Shown one piece after another: positions 6,198 through 10,820 of a DNA stretch of 10,820 nucleotides (position 1 is the stretch's first letter; each line of letters starts with the position of its first letter). The notes beneath the pieces are model-generated. The model did not search any database. It saw nothing but the letters and a program-made list of their open reading frames with translations, and was not told the origin of the DNA. A program made the position numbers and the translations under genes. Source of the stretch: Alphaproteobacteria bacterium (GTDB lineage: Bacteria > Pseudomonadota > Alphaproteobacteria > Micavibrionales > Micavibrionaceae); NCBI GenBank assembly GCA_020442505.1, contig JAGRJZ010000008.1:1-10820 (forward strand), read 5' to 3'.

Positions 6198-6935
6198 ATG
6201 TCTGTTGCAATGAATGTTATTTTGCTCGAACGGGTCGACCACCTCGGCCAAATGGGCGATGTCGTCAAGGTCAAGGCCGGTTACGCCCGGAACTATCTGC
6301 TGCCCCAAAACAAGGCGCTCCGGGCGACGAAGGACAATGTCGCCTATTTCGAGGCCCAGAAAGCGGCCTTGGAAAAGCAAAACGCCGAAAGACGAAAAGA
6401 CGCCGAGAAAGACACGAAAAAACTTGCAGACGCCAATGTGGTTTTAATCCGTTACGCGTCGGAAAGCGGGCATTTATACGGTTCTGTGACATCGCGCGAT
6501 ATCGCGGATTCTATCGCCGCCGCAACCGGTCATGCGGTAACGCGTCAGCAAGTCCTTCTGAACGACGCGATCAAGGCAATCGGCCTGATCCCGGTGACAA
6601 TTGCCCTTCACCCGGAAGTCAAAGTACAAATCACGCTGAACATCGCCCGCTCCCAGGAAGAAGCCGACATTCAGGCGAAAACCGGGCGGGCCCTGATCGC
6701 CGGTGGCGCCGCCGAAGAGGACATTGCCGAGCAAAGCACCGAGGATGACGGCGCAAAGGCGGCCATGTTAGAGGACAGCGCGCTGGAAGCTGAAAAGACT
6801 CGCGCCGAAGAAGAAAAGGCCGAAGCCGCGGAAGCGGAGGAGAAAGCGGCCGCGCGCGCTGCGAAAAAAGCCGCGAAAGAGGAAGCGCAGGCCGCTGAGT
6901 CCGATGCGGAAGCCGAATCCGAGGCCGCCGCCTAA
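6198..6935 (+). CDS. rplI: 50S ribosomal protein L9 with a long acidic C-terminal extension
   Basis: L9 binds 23S rRNA near the L1 stalk with its N-terminal domain and projects a second globular domain outward on a long helix. The N-domain shows VILLERVDHLGQMGDVVKVK and GYARNYLLP (residues about 7-36), the linker helix spans about 45-78, and the C-domain contains SGHLYGSVTSRDIADSI (90-106) and ends near 152. E. coli L9 is 149 residues; this one is 245. The extra 93 residues are rich in Ala, Glu and Lys, with a probable helix or coiled coil at 195-232. The ATG at 6198 is preferred to the one at 6210 because GAAAGGA (6181-6187) is ten bases away. Extensions of this kind occur in alphaproteobacterial L9 but are usually shorter. 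Confidence 0.97.
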   Translation: MSVAMNVILLERVDHLGQMGDVVKVKAGYARNYLLPQNKALRATKDNVAYFEAQKAALEKQNAERRKDAEKDTKKLADANVVLIRYASESGHLYGSVTSRDIADSIAAATGHAVTRQQVLLNDAIKAIGLIPVTIALHPEVKVQITLNIARSQEEADIQAKTGRALIAGGAAEEDIAEQSTEDDGAKAAMLEDSALEAEKTRAEEEKAEAAEAEEKAAARAAKKAAKEEAQAAESDAEAESEAAA

Positions 6936-6960
6936 ACAAAAAAACCTACACTTCTTTCCG

Positions 6961-7000
6961 ATAGCTGTCCGCGTTAACAACCGGACGGCTATTTGATTTT
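6961..7000 (+). terminator. Intrinsic terminator of the ribosomal operon
   Basis: ATAGCTGTCCG (6961-6971) pairs over its full length with CGGACGGCTAT (6982-6992), eleven pairs including one G-U, around a ten-base loop. The T-rich run TTGATTTT (6993-7000) follows. The position 25 bases after the rplI stop fits an operon end. Confidence 0.8.
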
Positions 7001-7094
7001 CTGAGCTCTTCCTGGGACCACCCGGCACGGCACACGCCGGAGATGTAGGATATATGCAGAGAATCCCTAAAAACCTGGGATTTGCGGGGAATCC

Positions 7095-7958
7095 TTAATC
7101 CCGCAACAACTCGTTGATAGAGGTTTTGGAACGGGTTTTCTCGTCTACGCGCTTGACGATCACGGCGCAGTACAAATGGGGTCCGGGCGTGCCGTCTTCC
7201 AGCGGCTTGCCGGGAAGCGTCCCCGGCACCACGACGGAATAGGCGGGCACCCGGCCCGTATAGATTTTACCGCTTTGACGGTCGATGATTTTCGTCGAAG
7301 CGCCGATAAAGACCCCCATGGAAAGCACCGCGCCTTCCTCGACCACGACGCCCTCGGCGACTTCCGCGCGGGCACCAATAAAAACATGGTCCTCGATAAT
7401 GACCGGGCCGGCTTGCAGAGGCTCCAAAACCCCGCCGATCCCAACCCCGCCGGATATATGGCAGTTCTTTCCAATTTGCGCGCAAGAGCCGATCGTCGCC
7501 CAGGTGTCGACCATCGTGCCTTCATCGACATAAGCGCCCAGATTGACGAAAGACGGCATCAAAACCACCCCCGGCGCGATATAGGCGCTGCGCCGGACGG
7601 TGCAGTTCGGCACGGCGCGGAAGCCGGCCTGTTGAAAATCGTCGTCGTTCCACCCGGCGAATTTGCTGGGCACCTTGTCCCACCAGCTAGCGCCTCCGGG
7701 GCCGCCCGAAATCCGAGTCATTCCGTTTAGCCGGAAAGAAAGCAACACGGCCTTTTTCACCCACTGATTCACATGCCAGCGTCCCGTGGCTTGTTTGTCG
7801 GCGACCCGAACCTGTCCCGCATCCAGCATCCCCAACACTTGCTCCACCGCATCGCGGACAGATCCCTTCGTGCTGGTGGTGATGTTCGCACGATCTTCCC
7901 ACGCATGGTCGATCACAGGCATTAAATCCGTATTGGTTCTTTTGACCGCCGCCGTCAT
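7095..7958 (-). CDS. dapD: Tetrahydrodipicolinate N-succinyltransferase
   Basis: DapD transfers succinyl from succinyl-CoA to tetrahydrodipicolinate, the committed step of the succinylase route to meso-diaminopimelate and lysine, so it serves both peptidoglycan and protein synthesis. Residues 1-100 form the N-terminal helical domain. From about 118 on, hexapeptide repeats build the left-handed beta-helix, including NLGAYVDEGTMVDTWATIGS (139-158), SGGVGIGGVLEPLQA (169-183) and EEGAVLSMGVFIGASTKI (207-224). The 287-residue length fits the alphaproteobacterial form. The ATG at 7958 has GGAG eight bases upstream. dapE is not adjacent. The gene is divergent from the FemAB-like gene with only 20 bases between start codons, so its promoter must lie inside that gene. 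Confidence 0.98.
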   Translation of the reverse strand: MTAAVKRTNTDLMPVIDHAWEDRANITTSTKGSVRDAVEQVLGMLDAGQVRVADKQATGRWHVNQWVKKAVLLSFRLNGMTRISGGPGGASWWDKVPSKFAGWNDDDFQQAGFRAVPNCTVRRSAYIAPGVVLMPSFVNLGAYVDEGTMVDTWATIGSCAQIGKNCHISGGVGIGGVLEPLQAGPVIIEDHVFIGARAEVAEGVVVEEGAVLSMGVFIGASTKIIDRQSGKIYTGRVPAYSVVVPGTLPGKPLEDGTPGPHLYCAVIVKRVDEKTRSKTSINELLRD

Positions 7959-7968
7959 GGTCTATTCT
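7942..7968 (+). promoter_or_regulatory. Weak candidate promoter of the FemAB-like gene
   Basis: TTGACC (7942-7947) and TATTCT (7963-7968) are 15 bases apart, short of the usual 17. If used, the transcript would start near 7975, four bases before the ATG. It lies partly within the first codons of divergent dapD. Confidence 0.2.
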
Positions 7969-7978
7969 CCTTTTTGTT

Positions 7979-8920
7979 ATGGTGTGTTGTATCAAATGGA
8001 ATAGCCTGTCTTTACCTGCCTGGCAAGAGCGCTTTGCACGGATTCGGCGGACGAACCTACTGCAATCATACGACTATGCCCGGGCCATATGCCCCCTGAA
8101 CCGTCAAAAAGCCCGCTGGGGGCTCATCACCATAAACGGGGAGGAAGCCGGCCTCGTCCAGGTTCTGGAGGCCAGCCTGTGCGGTACGCTTTTACACGCG
8201 GTCATGCTGGATCGAGGGCCTCTCTGGTTCGACGGGTTCGGCGCACCGGATCATGTCGAGTCGTTCTTTAATACCTTTCACAAGGAATTCCCCCGCCGTT
8301 TTGGCCGCAAGCGGCGGGTGATCCCAGAGGTTCGGGAAGCCACCGGAGGCCCTGACCTGTTGACGGATCTCGGTTATATCCGCCATCCCGCTCCCGGATA
8401 CCAGACTGTGTGGCTGGACTTAACGTCCGATCTTGAAACCTTGCGCAAAAATCTTAAATCCCAGTGGCGAAATAAACTGAACAAAGCCGAAAAAGCCGGG
8501 CTCGAAGCTCTGTGGAATTCCGGTTCGGAAGATTTTTCGGCGGTGTTAAGACATTATTCACAGGATCGCGCGATAAAGGGCTATGACGGCCCGTCCGTTC
8601 GCTTGCTGCAGTCGCTTCACAAGACCTTCGGGAGAAATCTGTGGATCGGTCGGGCTGTTTTGAAAGGAGAGATGATCGCCGCGATTATTTTGATCTGTCA
8701 TGGCACCGGCGCGACGTACCAGGTCGGCTGGACATCCGAAAAGGGAAAACAGGTTGCCGCGCATAACCTATTGTTGTGGCAAGCCGTCGGTAGATTAAAA
8801 GAGGCGGGGGTTAAGGATTTCGATCTGGGGGGTATCAACGATGAATCGGCACAAGGCGTCAGAGATTTCAAAAAAGGGATGGGCGGCACGGTCGTTACGC
8901 TCATGGGCCAGTATTCTTAG
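7979..8920 (+). CDS. FemAB-like peptidoglycan-bridge/GNAT-fold acyltransferase
   Basis: The FemABX family uses aminoacyl-tRNA to add amino acids to the lipid II stem peptide; many alphaproteobacterial members have unproven substrates. This 313-residue protein shows LLQSYDYARA near residue 27, the family's TVWLDLTSDLETLRKNLKSQ segment followed by WRNKLNKAEKAG (about 143-174), a Tyr/Trp strand YQVGWTSE (247-254), and the C-terminal FDLGGIND (281-288). Two GNAT-like halves are expected from the fold. The ATG at 7979 is the only clear start but lacks a Shine-Dalgarno; GTG at 7982 is the alternative. The first residues (MVCCIKWN) look unusual, so the true start could be internal. It overlaps the DUF3108 gene by 80 bases, which suggests co-expression, and neighbours dapD, which makes stem-peptide precursor. 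Confidence 0.85.
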   Translation: MVCCIKWNSLSLPAWQERFARIRRTNLLQSYDYARAICPLNRQKARWGLITINGEEAGLVQVLEASLCGTLLHAVMLDRGPLWFDGFGAPDHVESFFNTFHKEFPRRFGRKRRVIPEVREATGGPDLLTDLGYIRHPAPGYQTVWLDLTSDLETLRKNLKSQWRNKLNKAEKAGLEALWNSGSEDFSAVLRHYSQDRAIKGYDGPSVRLLQSLHKTFGRNLWIGRAVLKGEMIAAIILICHGTGATYQVGWTSEKGKQVAAHNLLLWQAVGRLKEAGVKDFDLGGINDESAQGVRDFKKGMGGTVVTLMGQYS

Positions 8921-9743
8921 CCTGTCTTGTCTTTTGTCCCTATCGCCGCCGGCTGACGCGGCGACAGGTCTTTATCCGAATTTGCAAACCATGACGTACG
9001 AGGTCTATGCCGGCGGAATCAACGCCGTCACGGCCGAGGTCGACATCGCTTACGAGGACCGGGATCGTTATCGTCTGTCCCTTTCGGCGGCGACCAGGGG
9101 ATTTTTGAAGAAACTGGCACCCTGGCAAGGCGTCTTTTTCACCGAAGGTTGGCGCAAGACCGATGGGTCTGACAGACCGGAGCTCCATAAATCCGTTTCC
9201 TTCTGGCGGGACGAAGAGGAAATCAAGGAATACCATTATGCGCCCGACGGTTCGTTCAAGGCCTATACGGTCGTGGAAGAAGGTGAGAACAGAACTCCCG
9301 CCGCAATCGACGAAGCCCTGACGAAAGGGACGACCGATGCCTTGACCGCCGCGCTGGAGGTCATGGAAAAGGTCGCCGCCGGACAGCCTTGCGAGGGGTC
9401 CGCCGAGGTATTCGACGGAAGGCGCCGCTATCGGATGGTATTTTCCCATGAGGCGGAAGAAAAACTGGAATCCTCCCGCTATAACCTTTTCGAAGGGATC
9501 GCCGCGCGCTGCGCCGTGGAGGTAGAGCCGCTGGCCGGAGCCTGGCATAAAAAGCCCCGCGGCTGGATGTCAATCCAGGAACAAAGCCGCGAAAACGGTT
9601 CCCTGCCCACGGTCTGGATGGCGAAGATGACCGAGGACGCACCCGCCGTTCCGGTCAAGATCCGGGTCAAAACCGACTATGGCACGCTGTTCATGCATTT
9701 GGTCCGGTACGAAAACGGAAGCGTCAAAAAAGTTTTGGAATAG
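8841..9743 (+). CDS. DUF3108 family exported protein
   Basis: This 300-residue protein starts with a basic N-region (residues 2-20), a short hydrophobic segment (about 22-35) and a probable signal-peptidase I site after ADA (38-40), so the mature part is expected in the periplasm. The mature N-terminus YPNLQTMTYEVYAGGINAVTAEVDI (split here at about 45-69), the alternating beta-strand character, the WQGVFFTEGW stretch (about 95-104) and the C-terminal strands resemble the DUF3108 family, whose function is not established. The ATG at 8841 lies 80 bases inside the FemAB-like gene and has a GGGGGG run (8827-8832) upstream; no usual start codon lies nearer the hydrophobic segment. A lipobox is not convincing around C30. 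The overlap implies translational coupling with the FemAB-like gene. Confidence 0.8.
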   Translation: MNRHKASEISKKGWAARSLRSWASILSLSCLLSLSPPADAATGLYPNLQTMTYEVYAGGINAVTAEVDIAYEDRDRYRLSLSAATRGFLKKLAPWQGVFFTEGWRKTDGSDRPELHKSVSFWRDEEEIKEYHYAPDGSFKAYTVVEEGENRTPAAIDEALTKGTTDALTAALEVMEKVAAGQPCEGSAEVFDGRRRYRMVFSHEAEEKLESSRYNLFEGIAARCAVEVEPLAGAWHKKPRGWMSIQEQSRENGSLPTVWMAKMTEDAPAVPVKIRVKTDYGTLFMHLVRYENGSVKKVLE

Positions 9744-9780
9744 CTCCTCCGGCCGTTTGGGGCGGGAGAAAAACGCGGCG

Positions 9781-9808
9781 CTGGCATTGTACCGCTTTCT
9801 GTGATAAA
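9781..9808 (+). promoter_or_regulatory. Weak candidate promoter of the ProXp-ala gene
   Basis: CTGGCA (9781-9786) and GATAAA (9803-9808) are 16 bases apart, each matching four of six consensus positions. The transcript would begin near 9815, two bases before the ATG. There is no Shine-Dalgarno in the 73-base gap 9744-9816. Confidence 0.25.
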
Positions 9809-9816
9809 AGCCCACC

Positions 9817-10356
9817 ATGCCCCAAAGCACCGCCAAACAGGATGCCGAACCGCCCCTTCCCACGACGCCGGACGATTTGTTCGCTTGTTTGCATGCGCTG
9901 GACATTTCCTATAGCCTCTATCACCACGAACCGTTTTTCACGGTCGAGGAAGGCCGGGATTTTGAAAAGGACATTCCCGGTACGCATTGCCGCAATTTGT
10001 TTTTGAAGGATAAAAAGGACTCCATGTTTCTTTTGACCCTTGCCAACGAAACAGCGGTAGATTTGAAACAACTGCCCGCGCTTTTCGGAGCCAAGCGCCT
10101 GTCTTTCGGCTCGCCAGAGCGGCTGTGGCGCCATCTGGGAATTCGGCCCGGATCGGTCTGCCCCTTCACGATCATGAACGATGCGACCCACGCCGTGGAC
10201 ATGATCCTCGATGCCGCGATGATGCGTGCCGATCTGGTGAATTTTCATCCGCTGGATAACAGCATGACCGTCGGCATGACGCCGGCGGATTTGTTACGGT
10301 TTATCGAATCGCGGGGGCGAAGCGCCCGGGTTTTGGATTTTTCCCTGGCCGGGTAA
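9817..10356 (+). CDS. Prolyl-tRNA synthetase-associated editing protein (ProXp-ala/PrdX type)
   Basis: Proteins of this group belong to the YbaK/ProRS INS-domain superfamily and hydrolyse Ala-tRNA(Pro), correcting mistakes of prolyl-tRNA synthetases that lack their own editing domain, as is common in alphaproteobacteria. The 179-residue protein has a helical N-terminus, YHHEPFFTVEEG (about 35-46), NLFLKDKK (60-67, the conserved Lys-rich loop), GSVCPFTIMND (112-122) and NFHPLDNSMTVGMTP (142-156). The freestanding domain length is typical. The start at 9817 has no clear ribosome site; an ATG is used, and the residues before about 18 look unconserved. Family membership is clear; the exact tRNA specificity is inferred. 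Confidence 0.93.
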   Translation: MPQSTAKQDAEPPLPTTPDDLFACLHALDISYSLYHHEPFFTVEEGRDFEKDIPGTHCRNLFLKDKKDSMFLLTLANETAVDLKQLPALFGAKRLSFGSPERLWRHLGIRPGSVCPFTIMNDATHAVDMILDAAMMRADLVNFHPLDNSMTVGMTPADLLRFIESRGRSARVLDFSLAG

Positions 10357-10365
10357 AGCGTCGTC

Positions 10366-10820
10366 CTATCCTTCGCTGCGGTAATTCGGCGCTTCCTTCG
10401 TAATGGCAACGTCGTGGACGTGGGATTCCCGGTACCCGGCCCCGGTCATCTGCATAAAAGCCGCGCGTTTTTTCATCTCCGGCACGGTCGGACAGCCCGT
10501 ATAGCCCATCGCCGCGCGCAGACCGCCGATCATCTGGTGGATAACCGCGCCGACCGTGCCTTTATAGGGCACGCGGCCTTCGATCCCCTCCGGCACCAGT
10601 TTTTGGGCTTCCGTGACTCCGCCCTGGAAATAACGGTCGGCCGAGCCGCGCGTCATCGCCCCGACGGATCCCATCCCGCGATAGGTTTTGTAAGAGCGCC
10701 CCTGATACAAAATCACCTCGCCGGGGGCCTCGTCCGTGCCGGCCAGCGCGCTGCCCATCATCGCGCAATCCGCGCCCGCGGCGATCGCCTTGGCAAAATC
10801 GCCCGAGAACTTGATCCCGC
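10366..10820 (-). CDS. guaB: Inosine-5'-monophosphate dehydrogenase, C-terminal part
   Basis: GuaB oxidises IMP to XMP with NAD, the first committed step of GMP synthesis. Only the last 150 residues are in the window; the N-terminal part, with the CBS pair and the catalytic Cys loop, lies beyond 10820. Visible are GADCAMMGSALAGTDEAPGE, the YRGMGS turn, the flap SADRYFQ with the catalytic Arg-Tyr pair, VPEGIEGRVPYKG, GLRAAMGYTG and the terminal SHVHDVAITKEAPNY. The reading frame is open to the window edge. It is convergent with ProXp-ala, with nine bases between the stop codons and no room for a hairpin terminator, so the two transcripts probably overlap at their 3' ends. Confidence 0.97.
   Translation of the reverse strand, partial: GIKFSGDFAKAIAAGADCAMMGSALAGTDEAPGEVILYQGRSYKTYRGMGSVGAMTRGSADRYFQGGVTEAQKLVPEGIEGRVPYKGTVGAVIHQMIGGLRAAMGYTGCPTVPEMKKRAAFMQMTGAGYRESHVHDVAITKEAPNYRSEG

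Noticed and set aside
7062..7105. Overlapping inverted repeats AATCCC/GGGATT and TGCGGG/CCCGCA at the dapD 3' end, possible dapD terminator
   Set aside because: No T run follows either stem on the minus strand, one stem overlaps the dapD stop region, and loops are 9-11 bases; not convincing as an intrinsic terminator.
7176..7730. 184-codon plus-strand frame opposite dapD
   Set aside because: Antisense shadow of dapD; His/Arg-rich, no motif.
8925..8960. Lipoprotein signal around the Cys at residue 30 of the DUF3108 protein
   Set aside because: The residues before the Cys (SLS) do not fit the lipobox at -3 and -2, while an ADA signal-peptidase I site follows ten residues later.

Overview
The window carries an ordinary core-genome stretch of an alphaproteobacterium. 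The evidence is the set of best-recognised proteins: a DapD of the roughly 285-residue form, an L9 with a long acidic tail, a ProXp-ala-type Ala-tRNA(Pro) deacylase, a FemAB-like acyltransferase and a DUF3108 exported protein. Base composition looks moderately GC-rich by eye. An early-branching alphaproteobacterial lineage (Rhodospirillales- or Micavibrio-like) is a guess that the sequence alone does not settle. I saw no tRNA, rRNA, insertion sequence, prophage or CRISPR array.

Layout, left to right. Positions 1-1006 (minus) hold the N-terminal 335 residues of a polytopic membrane protein of the O-antigen ligase/polymerase type; it runs off the window start. Divergent from it is an unrecognised 221-residue soluble protein (1140-1805) with a charge-segregated linker. 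Next come a catalytically intact rhomboid protease (1870-2553) and dnaN, the sliding clamp (2634-3749). The short dnaN promoter region contains a near-perfect ParB-binding (parS-like) sequence and an inverted repeat. A strong GC-rich hairpin separates dnaN from the convergent fabD (3826-4776, minus). fabD is divergent from a 108-residue unrecognised gene (5017-5343), which has a good sigma-70-type promoter of its own.

The ribosomal operon rpsF-rpsR-rplI (5502-6935) follows. It has a promoter, a leader that can fold into three successive hairpins, a one-base stop/start overlap between rpsF and rpsR, and an intrinsic terminator after rplI. dapD (7095-7958, minus; lysine/diaminopimelate synthesis) is divergent from a FemAB-like gene only 20 bases away. 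That gene overlaps the DUF3108 exported-protein gene by 80 bases. ProXp-ala (9817-10356) and the C-terminal part of guaB (10366 to beyond the window, minus) close the region.

Themes: envelope or peptidoglycan-precursor functions (ligase-like protein, dapD, FemAB-like, DUF3108) are interspersed with replication, fatty-acid synthesis and translation genes. No previously undescribed multi-gene system is evident. The most interesting signals are regulatory: the parS-like site at the dnaN promoter, the structured rpsF leader, and several genes without a Shine-Dalgarno sequence whose -10-like box sits only about 8 bases before the start codon, suggesting leaderless mRNAs.
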